Numbered from the stretch's first letter, positions 1 through 8,820 are shown. The stretch: DNA of 24,612 nt from Clostridiales bacterium (GCA_004556395.1 SFHK01000041.1:1-24612); one strand, 5' to 3'. Notes: a model not told the origin generated them from the sequence alone. Made by a program: numbers and translations.

Positions 1-948
1 CGGAACCCGCGTCTCCTCGTACTCGCGCTCCAACGTCTGGAACACGCGCACCGGCACGAACAGCCCCACGATGTCGGTGGAATCCGTCTGCGCGTCGAAG
101 CGCTTAAGCGCGTCCGAATCCGTCTCCGAAAGGGTGAAAAACGGCGTTTCGACTCCGCTTTTCACGCGCGTGCGGCCGGTATACCGCTTCTGAACGGCAT
201 AATCCCGCGTCTCGCTCTCGCCCTTCGTCCACGTGCGCGCCACCACGCGTCCGGCCGCGGCCACCGGGCGCGTTTCGCCGTCCACGGTTCGGCGCTCCTC
301 GCCCGCGATCAGCACGTCGCCGCACTTCACGGTGTCGCCCGGCTTCACCCGCGCCTGCCCGGCGGTCACGCTGATCGACACGATCACCGCGTCCTCGTCC
401 GCCACCAGATTGCCCGCGTCGGACAACGCGTACACGTCCGGCGCTTCATCCGCCCGCCGCGCGCGCACGGACAGGCAGACGCCCTCGGCCTTCACGCCGA
501 AAAACGCGTACTCCGGATGCGCCGCCGAAAGCGCCATGCCGATGGCGTCCATGTTCAGCGTGCGCTTTCCCGCGCCGGGGCGAACGCCCATTTCCTCCAG
601 CGTGCCGACAATCGCCGCCTCGTCCGCGCCCGTGACGGAAATCACCCACACGCGCCCGGAAAGCAGGTACAAAAGCGCCGCGCACACGCACAGCGCCGGA
701 AGCAGCGCCGCCCGCGCCCGAAGAAACCGCTTCAGCCGCGCCGCGCCCTTCGCGCCGCGCACGCGGTAGGGCACGTGCAGCTCGTCCAGAAACGCGCGCA
801 TGCGCGCCTCGTCCCCGTCCGACACCCACGCCGCGAAGCCGTGCGCGTCCGCGTCCTCGGCGCGCTCGATGGGGATGCCCTTTTCCATGCACCGTTCCAG
901 AAGCCGCGCCGTCATCGACGTTCGTATCTCAAACCGCACGCTGCCCAC
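1..948 (-). CDS. yqfD: Sporulation protein YqfD, 3' part beyond the window edge
   Basis: The frame is open from a GTG at 948 to the left edge, so the C-terminus is missing. The start overlaps the last base of the yqfC stop codon (TAG at 950-948), which is typical translational coupling. The translation begins VGSVRFEIRTSM. It has a YqfD-like N-terminal region, one membrane segment around residues 75-95 (LLPALCVCAALLYLLSG), and then the extracytoplasmic part with WVISVTGAD and a stretch rich in V and E (CGDVLIAGEE). In Bacillus subtilis yqfC and yqfD are adjacent and expressed in the mother cell during sporulation. The biochemical role of YqfD is not established. Identification rests on the order next to yqfC and on the domain pattern. 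Confidence 0.85.
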   Translation of the reverse strand, partial: MGSVRFEIRTSMTARLLERCMEKGIPIERAEDADAHGFAAWVSDGDEARMRAFLDELHVPYRVRGAKGAARLKRFLRARAALLPALCVCAALLYLLSGRVWVISVTGADEAAIVGTLEEMGVRPGAGKRTLNMDAIGMALSAAHPEYAFFGVKAEGVCLSVRARRADEAPDVYALSDAGNLVADEDAVIVSISVTAGQARVKPGDTVKCGDVLIAGEERRTVDGETRPVAAAGRVVARTWTKGESETRDYAVQKRYTGRTRVKSGVETPFFTLSETDSDALKRFDAQTDSTDIVGLFVPVRVFQTLEREYEETRVP

Positions 949-1226
949 TACGCGTCGCTTCCTTCCGGCAGCGTCACGCGGCGGATGCGCCCGGCGACGA
1001 TCATCGACCCCGGCCGCAGCTCGCACAGACGCAGCTCCTCGCCGTCCACGCACACTTCCCCGCGCTTCGCGCGCAGCCGCACGCACGCGTCCGTAAACTC
1101 GACCACGCCCAGATAATTCTCAATCAGCGCCCGGCTCGTGCCCGAAATGTGCACCTGAACCCGCCCGGGCAGCGCGTCGTCCAGCCAGATGAGCTCGTCC
1201 GGAACCCGCCTCGCCTTTCCCGCCAA
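948..1226 (-). CDS. yqfC: Sporulation protein YqfC (YabP/YqfC family)
   Basis: The product is 92 residues, the usual size for YqfC. It starts with TTG at 1226, supported by a strong GGGGAGGGG ribosome binding site about 6 bases upstream. The body shows the family's beta-rich pattern, with VQVHISGTSRALIENYLGVVEF in pieces, then GEVCVDGEELRLCELRPGSM and a basic end. Homologues are mother-cell sporulation proteins and the YabP relative acts in spore coat or cortex assembly. No enzymatic motif is visible. It is translationally coupled to yqfD. A sigma-E-like -10 element sits about 40 bases upstream. Its presence argues that the host makes endospores or descends from a spore former. Confidence 0.9.
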   Translation of the reverse strand: MAGKARRVPDELIWLDDALPGRVQVHISGTSRALIENYLGVVEFTDACVRLRAKRGEVCVDGEELRLCELRPGSMIVAGRIRRVTLPEGSDA

Positions 1227-1262
1227 GCGATCCCCTCCCCTGCGCAGAAGGTACTTCGCCTG

Positions 1263-1270
1263 ATTCTATG
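1263..1270 (-). promoter_or_regulatory. Possible sigma-E type -10 element for yqfC-yqfD
   Basis: The minus strand reads CATAGAAT here, seven of eight bases of the sigma-E -10 consensus CATACAAT, about 37 bases before the yqfC start. The matching -35 (around 1286-1292) is poor. Sigma-E control of this pair is known in Bacillus. The match here is suggestive only. Confidence 0.4.
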
Positions 1271-1420
1271 CAGGAATTCGCCCGTTCAAGCCTTCATCTT
1301 TTCCCCAGACTGCATCCGCACCGCACGCAAAGGCAGCTTTTCCGGAACAAGCCGTAAGCCGTTTTTTCCTTTATAATGCCGCGCGCCCAGAAACCATCTC
1401 GCCAGAAACAAGCCGTGTCC

Positions 1421-1516
1421 TTTCGCCGTTCCCGTCATGGCGCAGCGCTGCATCTTTGGAAATCAGCCCGCAAGGAACGAGCCGAAGGCCAGTCACGCCT
1501 TTTCGCCGTTCCCGTC
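1421..1516. repeat. 16-bp direct repeat, copies 80 bp apart
   Basis: TTTCGCCGTTCCCGTC occurs at 1421-1436 and again at 1501-1516. The second copy codes for the C-terminal DGNGE of the small membrane protein. The first lies just downstream of that gene's stop. The rest of the gene-free stretch between 1227 and 1492 holds nothing else recognisable apart from the putative sigma-E element. Confidence 0.5.
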
Positions 1517-1783
1517 GCGGTACAGGATGGCGCGCGTCATGCTTTCGGAAAGATTGGCCATGTTCTCGCTCAGCACGCGCCGCTGCCGCAGCGCGTCCTC
1601 CCGGTTCTTCCGGCTCTCATCGTCCATGCGCTTCTGGAGCGCTTCCTCCATTTCTGAAACGCGCTTCTCCAGCCGCTTCATGCGCAGCGTGCAGCTCGCC
1701 ATCACTGCGGCCAGCACCACAATCGCCGCCGCGCACGCCATCAGCGCGCCGTATACGCGCAGAAACTGAAGGAAATCAACCAT
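1493..1783 (-). CDS. Small single-pass membrane protein with coiled coil, unknown function
   Basis: This is a 96-residue product if it starts at the ATG at 1783 (MVDFLQFLRVYG). An ATG at 1795 would add four residues. An ATG at 1822 is unlikely because it lies only about 5 bases after the TATAAT of the promoter. Residues about 8-32 form one membrane span (ALMACAAAIVVLAAVMA). The rest is charged and heptad-like (RLEKRVSEMEEALQKRM), so a cytoplasmic coiled coil is likely. It has no catalytic motif and I do not recognise a family. It is monocistronic, divergent from the glycine cleavage operon, and ends with DGNGEKA inside a short direct repeat. The separate promoter and clean frame make it a believable gene. 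Confidence 0.6.
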   Translation of the reverse strand: MVDFLQFLRVYGALMACAAAIVVLAAVMASCTLRMKRLEKRVSEMEEALQKRMDDESRKNREDALRQRRVLSENMANLSESMTRAILYRDGNGEKA

Positions 1784-1826
1784 TCTCTCCGCCATCCTCC
1801 CAAAAATCCGATCACATACCAATTAT

Positions 1827-1854
1827 ATTATACATATTACCGGGAAAAATACAA
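1827..1854 (-). promoter_or_regulatory. SigA-type promoter for the small membrane protein gene
   Basis: The minus strand shows TTGTAT (1854-1849), a 16-bp spacer and TATAAT (1832-1827). Transcription would begin near 1820, which is why the ATG at 1822 is rejected as the start. Confidence 0.6.
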
Positions 1855-1907
1855 GTATTCCCTCGAAATACACGGGACTTTGACTGTGTTGATTTCCGTG
1901 AGTTCTA

Positions 1908-1937
1908 TTGACATTTGCTTCCGCGACGCGATATAAT
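1908..1937 (+). promoter_or_regulatory. Consensus SigA promoter of the gcv operon
   Basis: TTGACA at 1908-1913 and TATAAT at 1932-1937 are both perfect, with an 18-bp spacer. The expected start near 1944 is just before the first glycine aptamer. With so strong a promoter, control of the operon probably rests with the riboswitch. Confidence 0.9.
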
Positions 1938-1950
1938 GAGGTTGGCCTAA

Positions 1951-2157
1951 GATGGATCCGGGAGAGACTGCGCAGGCGGCGCCGAAGGGGACAAAACTCT
2001 CAGGCACACGGGACCGGATTCGGAGGCGCCTCTGGAAAGCCGAAACGGCACCGACGAAGCAATTCCGCGCCGGAGGGGGGCGGGAGAATCTTTCAGGTTC
2101 AGAAACAGAGGGCGAAACGGCAGAGCGCATCTGTCGCGGCGTCCTCTGTATTTTTTA
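1951..2157 (+). promoter_or_regulatory. Tandem glycine riboswitch (two aptamers plus expression platform)
   Basis: The first aptamer (about 1954-2020) is closed by ATCCGG pairing with CCGGAT. It contains the family signatures GGGAGAGACTGC, GCGCCGAAGGGG and AACTCTCAGGCA. The second (about 2028-2112) is closed by CCTCTG (2029-2034) with CAGAGG (2106-2111) and carries GGCACCGACGAAGCAA and CTTTCAGGTTCAGAAAC. A short linker joins them, as in the classic cooperative tandem form. It sits between a consensus promoter and gcvT, the usual place for this riboswitch. The second aptamer's closing strand doubles as the 5' arm of a terminator, which predicts that glycine turns the operon on. Confidence 0.95.
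2105..2157 (+). terminator. Riboswitch-controlled intrinsic terminator
   Basis: ACAGAGG followed by GCG at the 5' side pairs with CG-T-CCTCTGT (2143-2149), followed by ATTTTTTA at 2150-2157. The 5' arm is the 3' strand of the second aptamer's P1 stem. The ligand-bound aptamer and the terminator are therefore mutually exclusive. Confidence 0.85.
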
Positions 2158-2173
2158 TGGGGAGGGAAGAGAT

Positions 2174-3246
<1,073 letters not shown>

Positions 3247-3250
<4 letters not shown>

Positions 3251-3633
3251 ACATTCCGGAGAATCTGAAATATACCAGAAGCCACGAGTGGCTTCAGCTG
3301 CTGGACGACGGCGCGGCGCGCATGGGCATCACCGATTTCGCGCAGGGCGAGATGGGCGTGCTGGTGTTTATCGACCTTCCGCAGGAGGGCGACGAGGCCG
3401 TGAAGGGCGAGGGGCTGTGCGAGGCGGAGTCCGTGAAGGCCGTGAGCGAGATATACAGCCCGGTGAACGGCTCCGTGAGGCGCGTGAACCGCGCGCTGGA
3501 GGACGCGCCCGAGTCCGTGAACGACGCGCCCTACGACGCGTGGATGGTGGAGCTTGAAAACGTGACCGGCGCGGAGGATCTGATGGACGCGGCGGCGTAC
3601 CGCGAATTTCTGAAATCGGAGGGGCACGAATAA
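3247..3633 (+). CDS. gcvH: Glycine cleavage system H protein (lipoyl carrier)
   Basis: This 128-residue lipoyl-domain protein shuttles the aminomethyl group between the P, T and L proteins. It starts at ATG 3247 behind AAAAGGAGG, overlapping the gcvT stop. The lipoylation site is Lys64 in ESVKAVSE, in the normal context for H proteins. The preceding KGEGLCEAE and the following YSPVNGSV are family hallmarks. The N-terminus (YTRSHEWLQL) is also typical. The gene ends with TAA at 3631-3633, and its last base is the first base of the gcvPA start codon. Confidence 0.97.
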
Positions 3634-4934
3634 TGGGCGGGTATCTGCCCGGCACGGAGCGGGAACGCCGGGACATGCTGGCGGCGCTGGGGCTTTCAAG
3701 CGCGGACGAGCTGTTTGCCGCGCTGCCGGAGGGCGTGCGCCTGAAGGGCCTGAGCCTGCCTGAGGGACTGAGCCAGCAGGGCGTGGAGCGGCGCGTGCGC
3801 GCGCTGGCAGCGGAGAACACCGTGTATCCCACCATCCTGCGCGGCGCGGGCGCGGAGCGGCACTTCATTCCCGCCATCGTGAACGAGGTCGCTTCCCGCG
3901 AGGTATTTGTGACCGCATATACGCCCTATCAGCCGGAGATCAGTCAGGGCGTTTTGCAGTCCATCTTTGAATATCAGTCCATGGTGTGCGATCTGTACGA
4001 CATGGACGTCGCCAACGCTTCCGTATACGACGGCGCGAGCGCCGCCGCCGAGGCCGCGTCCATGTGCCGCGAACGCGCGCGTGTACGCGTGCTGGCGTCC
4101 GGCGCGATGAACCCGCGCTACGCAGGGACCGTGAGAACCTACGCGGCGGGCCGGCCCGTGGACGAAATTCCGCTTGCGGACGGGCGAACGGACGCGCGGG
4201 CGCTGAAGAACATGCTGGGCGCGGACGCCGCGTGCGTGCTGATTCAGCAGCCGAACTACTTTGGACTGATTGAGGATCTTTCAGAGCTGACCGAAATCGC
4301 GCACGCCGCCGGGGCGAAGCTGGCGGTTGTGTATCATCCGCTGGCGGCGGCGCTGTACCGCACGCCCGGCGAATGCGGCTGCGATATCGCCGTGGGCGAG
4401 GGTCAGCCGCTGGGACTTCCGCTGGGCTTTGGCGGGCCGTATCTGGGCATGATGACGGCGAAGAAGGCCATGATGCGCAGGCTGCCCGGCCGCATCGTCG
4501 GCGAGACCACGGATCGCGACGGCCGCCGCGCGTTCGTGCTCACGCTTCAGGCGCGCGAGCAGCACATCCGCCGGGAAAAGGCGTCGTCGAGTGTTTGCTC
4601 AAACGAAGCGCTTTGCGCGCTGCGCGCGGGCGCGTATCTGGCGGCGATGGGGCCGGAGGGGCTGAGGGACGTGGCTGCGCAGTGCTATTCCAAGGCGCAT
4701 TACCTGGCCGACCGTCTGGCCGAGGCCGGGCTCACGCGCGCGCACGCGGGCGAATTCTTCCATGAGTTCGTCACAAAGTGCGATCAGCCGGAGAAGCTGC
4801 TGGCCGCGCTTTCGGAAAACGGCATTCTGGGCGGTCTGCCGGTGGAGGGCGGCGTCCTGTGGTGCGTTACAGAGGCGAACACCCGGGAGGAGTTGGACAG
4901 GACGGCTGCGATTGCGAAGGAGGTGCGGGCATGA
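3633..4934 (+). CDS. gcvPA: Glycine dehydrogenase (decarboxylating) subunit 1
   Basis: This is the N-terminal half of the P protein in organisms that split it in two. It packs with GcvPB to form the PLP-dependent glycine decarboxylase and lacks the PLP lysine itself. The product is 433 residues, close to the usual 440-450. It has the standard start MGGYLPGTERERRDML, then YTPYQPEISQG, EYQSMVCDLYDMDVANASVYDG, IQQPNYFGLIED, and the loop GLPLGFGGPYLG near residue 265. The sequence QHIRREKASSSVCSNEAL matches the conserved interface segment. It has GGAGGGG upstream, a 1-base overlap with gcvH and a 4-base overlap with gcvPB. Confidence 0.96.
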   Translation: MGGYLPGTERERRDMLAALGLSSADELFAALPEGVRLKGLSLPEGLSQQGVERRVRALAAENTVYPTILRGAGAERHFIPAIVNEVASREVFVTAYTPYQPEISQGVLQSIFEYQSMVCDLYDMDVANASVYDGASAAAEAASMCRERARVRVLASGAMNPRYAGTVRTYAAGRPVDEIPLADGRTDARALKNMLGADAACVLIQQPNYFGLIEDLSELTEIAHAAGAKLAVVYHPLAAALYRTPGECGCDIAVGEGQPLGLPLGFGGPYLGMMTAKKAMMRRLPGRIVGETTDRDGRRAFVLTLQAREQHIRREKASSSVCSNEALCALRAGAYLAAMGPEGLRDVAAQCYSKAHYLADRLAEAGLTRAHAGEFFHEFVTKCDQPEKLLAALSENGILGGLPVEGGVLWCVTEANTREELDRTAAIAKEVRA

Positions 4935-6316
4935 AGCTGATTTACGAGCGCGCCGGGGAAAGCGCGCGGATGCTGGAGCCGTTGGACGTTCCCGCTCTGC
5001 GCCCCGCGGACGGTATGGCCCGTAAAACGGAATTGAAGCTTCCCCGCGTCGCGGAAAGCGAGATGAGCCGCCACTACGCGAAGCTCGGACGCGCCGCGTT
5101 CGGCGTGTGCGACGGCTTCTATCCGCTCGGAAGCTGCACGATGAAATACAACCCGAAGGTGAACGAGGCCATGGCCGCGCTGCCCGGCTTTACGGACGCG
5201 CATCCCACGCAGGACGCGCCCGGCTGCGCGCACGCGCTGGCGCTGGCAAAGGAATACCTGACCGAGATCACCGGCATGGACGACATGACGTTTGAGCCCT
5301 GCGCCGGCGCGCACGGCGAATTCACGAGCATGCTGATGGTGCGCGCCTATCACCTGAGCCGCGGCGACCATGGGCGCACGAAGATCATCGTGCCCGATTC
5401 GGCGCACGGCACCAATCCCGCCAGCGCCGCGATGGCCGGCTTCGAGGTTGTGCCGGTGGCGTCCACGGCGGACGGCCGCGTGGACGTGGAAGCGCTGCGC
5501 GCGCTTGTGGGCGACGATACCGCCGCTCTCATGCTCACAAACCCCAACACGCTGGGTCTGTTTGACGAAAACATCCTCGAAATCACCCGCATTGTGCGCG
5601 AGGCGGGCGGCGTGAACTACTATGACGGCGCGAACCTGAACGCGGTCATGGGCGTGGCGCGTCCCGGCGACATGGGCTTCGACCTTGTGCACCTGAACCT
5701 GCACAAAACCTTCTCCACGCCCCACGGCGGCGGCGGCCCCGGCAGCGGCGCGGTCGGCTGCAAGGCGTTCCTTGCGCCGTTCCTGCCCGGCTCGGGCGAC
5801 GAACGCTCCATCGGGCGCGTGCAGGCGTTCGGCGGCAACTTCCTCGTGGTCGTGAAGGCGCTTTGCTACCTGCTGGCGCTGGGGCGCGAGGGCGTGCCCG
5901 CGGCGGCGGAGGCGGCCGTGCTGAACGCGAACTACCTGAAGAAGCGGCTTTCAGAGAAATACGCCTGCGCCGCGCCCGGCGTATGCATGCACGAATTCGT
6001 GCTCGACCTGACCCGGCTCAGGCAGGAAACCGGCGTGAGCGCCATGGACATCGCCAAGGGCGCGATCGACTGCGGCATGCACCCGCCGACGATGTATTTC
6101 CCGCTGATCGTGCACGAGGCGCTGATGTTCGAGCCCACCGAGACCGAAACGCGCGAGACGCTCGATCAGGCGGCGGACGCGTACCTGAAGCTCTTCGACC
6201 TCGCGTACACCGACCCTGAGGCGCTGCATAACGCCCCGACGACCGGCTCCATCTCCCGTCCCGACGAGGTCGCCGCCGCGCGCAGTCCGCGCCTGCGCTA
6301 TGAGCATACGGCCTGA
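4931..6316 (+). CDS. gcvPB: Glycine dehydrogenase (decarboxylating) subunit 2
   Basis: This is the catalytic half of the split P protein, binding PLP and decarboxylating glycine. The start is ATG 4931 (MKLIYERAGES), overlapping the gcvPA stop, and the product is 461 residues. The open frame reaches back to 4778, but the earlier part lies inside gcvPA. The PLP lysine is Lys259 in LHKTFSTPHGGGGPG. Other landmarks are YPLGSCTMKYNPK, DSAHGTNPAS, LTNPNTLG and the C-terminal MHPPTMYFPLIVHEALM block. No gcvL/lpd follows, so the L protein must be coded elsewhere. The gene ends 23 bases before a strong hairpin. Confidence 0.97.
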   Translation: MKLIYERAGESARMLEPLDVPALRPADGMARKTELKLPRVAESEMSRHYAKLGRAAFGVCDGFYPLGSCTMKYNPKVNEAMAALPGFTDAHPTQDAPGCAHALALAKEYLTEITGMDDMTFEPCAGAHGEFTSMLMVRAYHLSRGDHGRTKIIVPDSAHGTNPASAAMAGFEVVPVASTADGRVDVEALRALVGDDTAALMLTNPNTLGLFDENILEITRIVREAGGVNYYDGANLNAVMGVARPGDMGFDLVHLNLHKTFSTPHGGGGPGSGAVGCKAFLAPFLPGSGDERSIGRVQAFGGNFLVVVKALCYLLALGREGVPAAAEAAVLNANYLKKRLSEKYACAAPGVCMHEFVLDLTRLRQETGVSAMDIAKGAIDCGMHPPTMYFPLIVHEALMFEPTETETRETLDQAADAYLKLFDLAYTDPEALHNAPTTGSISRPDEVAAARSPRLRYEHTA

Positions 6317-6339
6317 CGGCCAAAAACCCATACGGAAAC

Positions 6340-6370
6340 GGGCGGCCTGCCGAATGCGCGCAGGCCGCCC
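6340..6370 (+). terminator. Terminator hairpin after gcvPB
   Basis: The 11-bp perfect stem GGGCGGCCTGC (6340-6350) pairs with GCAGGCCGCCC (6360-6370). The T tract on the plus strand is weak. On the minus strand T-rich sequence also follows, so it may work both ways. Confidence 0.75.
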
Positions 6371-6574
6371 GCGATTGTGTTTGCGCGGGGAAGAAGGATG
6401 GGCTTTCCTTTAGGGCAGCACCCCGCAGATGAGGCGGCCGGAATGATCACCGGCCGGGATACAGAATGGGCTTCGCGCCAAAGCTCCTGCGCGTGAGAAA
6501 AACCTCCTGTTTGCAGTTGATAATTTCAATATCATGGAAAACCGGGCGCTGTCAAGAAGCATATTTTTACGCCG
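6371..6574. other. Gene-free, hairpin-rich stretch; possible minus-strand small RNA
   Basis: There is no convincing gene in these 200 bases. On the minus strand a perfect TTGACA lies at 6555-6550, but the -10 that follows (TATTGA, 18-bp spacer) is weak. Downstream are CGCGC...GCGCG around 6480-6495, CGGCCGG (8-base loop) CCGGCCG around 6433-6454, and GCGGGG pairing with CCCCGC between about 6387 and 6425. The gcvPB terminator read backwards would close the transcript. An AGGAGG motif at about 6508-6503 has no usable start codon nearby. A 41-codon open frame (ATG at 6535, stop at 6410) exists on the minus strand, but its ATG lies upstream of the predicted transcription start. Confidence 0.3.
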
Positions 6575-7717
6575 TCATTCTTTAGAATATGTATAGCTCC
6601 CGCCGTTTTCTGCGCACCACGTTTCCGCCCACGAATCGCGCGGAACCGTAAACGCGAGCATCTCCGGACAGCCCTTAAACGCGTCAGATCCGATGCTGGT
6701 CAGCGTTTTCGGAAGCGTGACGCTCGTAAGGTTGGAACAGTTGGAAAACGCTTCGTCTCCGATCGCCGTTACGCCCTCTGGAATGACCACGCTTGTAAAT
6801 CCCGTGCAATGAGAAAATGTGTTCTTGCCGATGCTCGTTACGCTGTCCGGAATCACGATGTCCGTAAGAGAATCGCAGCCTGAGAATGCCATCTCGCCAA
6901 TGGCGGTCAGACTGTCTGGAAGCACGACTTCCGCAAGCGACCCGCAAAGAGCAAATGTCTCGTATTTTATCTCGACCACGCGGTCTGGAATCGTCATGCT
7001 CGTAAGGGACGTACAGTTGAAGAAAGCGCGGCTATCAATGCTCGTCACGCTCTCCGGAATGATGAGACCCGTAAGAGATTCGCAGGAAACAAACGCGCCC
7101 CTGCCGATGCTCGCTACGCTGTCCGGAATGTTGATCTCCGAAAGAGAGGGGCAGTCGGCAAACGCGTAGCTTCCGATGCTCGTTACGCCGTCCGGAATAC
7201 GGACGCTTGTAAGCGCAGCGTTTTCTATGAACGCGCTGTTGCCGATGCTTTTTATGCCTTCCGGAATTTGATAGCCGGACTCTCCGCGGCGCATGTAGGC
7301 GACCAGCGTTTTTTCCACTTTATTGAAAAGCACGTCGTCCACGATTTCCAGCGTGGGATGATCGGGCGCAATGATGACTCCGGGGCTGTTTTCGCCGCCG
7401 GCAAAGGGATTTCCTTCCGTGTAGGTTATGCTGTTCGGAATCTTGACGTCCGTAATGAAGTTTCCGGAAAAGGCGCGGTCGCCGATGCCCGTAACCGCAT
7501 GCCCGTCCAGCTCGGCGGGAATGAACGGCCACTTCTCGTCGTTGAGATACGCCGTGATCATGGCCGTTCCGTCCTCTTTGAGCCTATAGCGATAATCCCC
7601 GCACTCGTGCAGAATGGGTTCTTCTTTCTTCTTTGTGTCGGAAAGCAGCGCGTTGGAAATCAGCAGAACCACCACAACCAGAATGAACGGAAGGCTTCGC
7701 TCGATTCGCTCCCTCAT
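6575..7717 (-). CDS. BspA-type leucine-rich repeat surface protein
   Basis: The product is 380 residues. The ATG at 7717 (MRERIERSLPFIL) has GGAGG 7-8 bases upstream, so it is preferred to the in-frame ATG at 7738. Residues about 8-26 form an N-terminal membrane segment or signal anchor (LPFILVVVVLLISNALL) without an obvious cleavage site. The remainder is built from about eleven repeats of roughly 23 residues of the LRR_5 (BspA) type, with the pattern IPDSVTSIGxxAFxxCxSL. The protein ends soon after the last repeat and has no LPXTG or SLH anchor. Such proteins are usually exposed on the surface and bind host or bacterial surfaces, but no ligand can be inferred here. It is monocistronic on the minus strand. 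Confidence 0.85.
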   Translation of the reverse strand: MRERIERSLPFILVVVVLLISNALLSDTKKKEEPILHECGDYRYRLKEDGTAMITAYLNDEKWPFIPAELDGHAVTGIGDRAFSGNFITDVKIPNSITYTEGNPFAGGENSPGVIIAPDHPTLEIVDDVLFNKVEKTLVAYMRRGESGYQIPEGIKSIGNSAFIENAALTSVRIPDGVTSIGSYAFADCPSLSEINIPDSVASIGRGAFVSCESLTGLIIPESVTSIDSRAFFNCTSLTSMTIPDRVVEIKYETFALCGSLAEVVLPDSLTAIGEMAFSGCDSLTDIVIPDSVTSIGKNTFSHCTGFTSVVIPEGVTAIGDEAFSNCSNLTSVTLPKTLTSIGSDAFKGCPEMLAFTVPRDSWAETWCAENGGSYTYSKE

Positions 7718-7778
7718 GGAAATTCCTCCGGAAAACATCGTGTTTTATAGAACCGTTCGCCATGTGTTCCTCAATTTC

Positions 7779-7797
7779 CTGCCCGCGGCGCGGGCAG
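7779..7797 (-). terminator. Hairpin after the phosphatase-Nudix gene
   Basis: CTGCCCGC (7779-7786) pairs with GCGGGCAG (7790-7797) around a 3-base loop, 13 bases beyond the stop. Only a short AT-rich tail follows, so it is a weak intrinsic terminator. Confidence 0.5.
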
Positions 7798-7809
7798 AAT
7801 TTCCGGAAA

Positions 7810-8820
7810 TCAGCTTTCGACCTGCCTGCATACCGCGTCGTACAGCGCGGGCAGAATCTGGGGGAAGCGCATGGTTTGAGGGATTGCGTCCATTTCGCGG
7901 ATTTCGGCCATCTCGAAGGGCGGGAGGGGGCCGAAGGACTGGACGCCCGCGAGGTAAACGCGGCCGTTCGCCCAGCCGTATGCGCGGCGGACGGCGTAGT
8001 CGAACAGCGGGCGCAGGGTGAAGTCCGTCGCGCCGGTTTCCTCAAACAGTTCGCGGCGGGCGGCGTCCATGGGCGTTTCGCCGTTTTCGATATGCCCGCC
8101 GGCGGTTTCCCAGCCCGCGCGCGTTTTCGCGCGGCAATAGACCCAGCGGCCGTTGTATCGAACGAAGATGACCACGAACTTATACGCGCCCAGCGCGCCG
8201 GTGGGGGCGGTTTCCACGCGGCATTCGTCCGACGGCGGGAGGGGGCGCAGCGGGTCTAAAAGCTCCGCGCCCGCGAGACCGGCTTCGTCGAACGTCATGC
8301 GATAGAGAAACGGCGTGCGCGGCACGAGCGACCGAAAATCGTCGAACGAAAACGCCGGTTCGAAGGCGCGCATCACCGCGGTGATGGCGATGCCGTGGGA
8401 CGCGGCGGCGGCATGTCCTCCGGCGCAGGCAAGGCGCATCCGCGTGAGCGCACGAAGCATACGGTTCGTAAGCCCCTCAAAGCTCTCGCCGCCGCCCCGG
8501 CAAACGTCCGGGCGCGCCCAGCAGTCCCGCACGTGATCAAAAAACGGCATGTCCTTCGGAATCGCGCCCGCGCGCCATTCGCGAAGGTCGGGATCGATGT
8601 TCAGCGGCAATCCGAGCGCTTCCGCCGTGGGCGCAAGCGTGTCGCGCGCGCGAACATAGTCGGACGAATACAGCGCCGTCAGCCCGTCCTTCCGCAGGAA
8701 TTCCGCCAGCCTGCGCGCGTCTGCCCTCCCCGTCTCCGTCAGCGGCCGCGCCGCCGGGTCGAGCACCGCCGCGTCGGACTGCGCGTGGCGCACGAGCGTC
8801 ACGGTTGTAATCTGGTTCAT
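7810..8820 (-). CDS. Histidine phosphatase-Nudix hydrolase fusion
   Basis: The 336-residue protein joins two hydrolase domains. Residues 1 to about 185 are a phosphoglycerate-mutase-like histidine phosphatase. LVRHAQSD (His11) is the phosphohistidine motif, with Ala in place of the usual Gly, followed by LTETGRADARRLAEFL, YSSDYVRARDTL and ASHGIAI (second catalytic His, residue 142). Residues about 205-336 are a Nudix domain with a complete box at about 242-264 (GHIENGE, then RELFEETGA). The likely role is stepwise removal of phosphates from a nucleotide or similar substrate. Mycobacterial MutT1 has the same pair of domains in the opposite order. The start at 8820 has only a poly-G stretch as ribosome binding site. 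The first 49 codons are repeated twice more upstream. Confidence 0.9.
   Translation of the reverse strand: MNQITTVTLVRHAQSDAAVLDPAARPLTETGRADARRLAEFLRKDGLTALYSSDYVRARDTLAPTAEALGLPLNIDPDLREWRAGAIPKDMPFFDHVRDCWARPDVCRGGGESFEGLTNRMLRALTRMRLACAGGHAAAASHGIAITAVMRAFEPAFSFDDFRSLVPRTPFLYRMTFDEAGLAGAELLDPLRPLPPSDECRVETAPTGALGAYKFVVIFVRYNGRWVYCRAKTRAGWETAGGHIENGETPMDAARRELFEETGATDFTLRPLFDYAVRRAYGWANGRVYLAGVQSFGPLPPFEMAEIREMDAIPQTMRFPQILPALYDAVCRQVES

Noticed and set aside
233..1116. Overlapping plus-strand frames at the left edge
   Set aside because: They are antisense to yqfD and yqfC, which carry the coding signal.
1952..2173. In-frame extension of gcvT to 1952
   Set aside because: These codons are glycine riboswitch and terminator. 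A ribosome binding site and family alignment place the start at the TTG at 2174.
6410..6535. 41-codon minus-strand frame downstream of the LRR gene
   Set aside because: Its start codon has no ribosome site and lies upstream of the only promoter-like sequence. It is mentioned only as part of the unexplained region.
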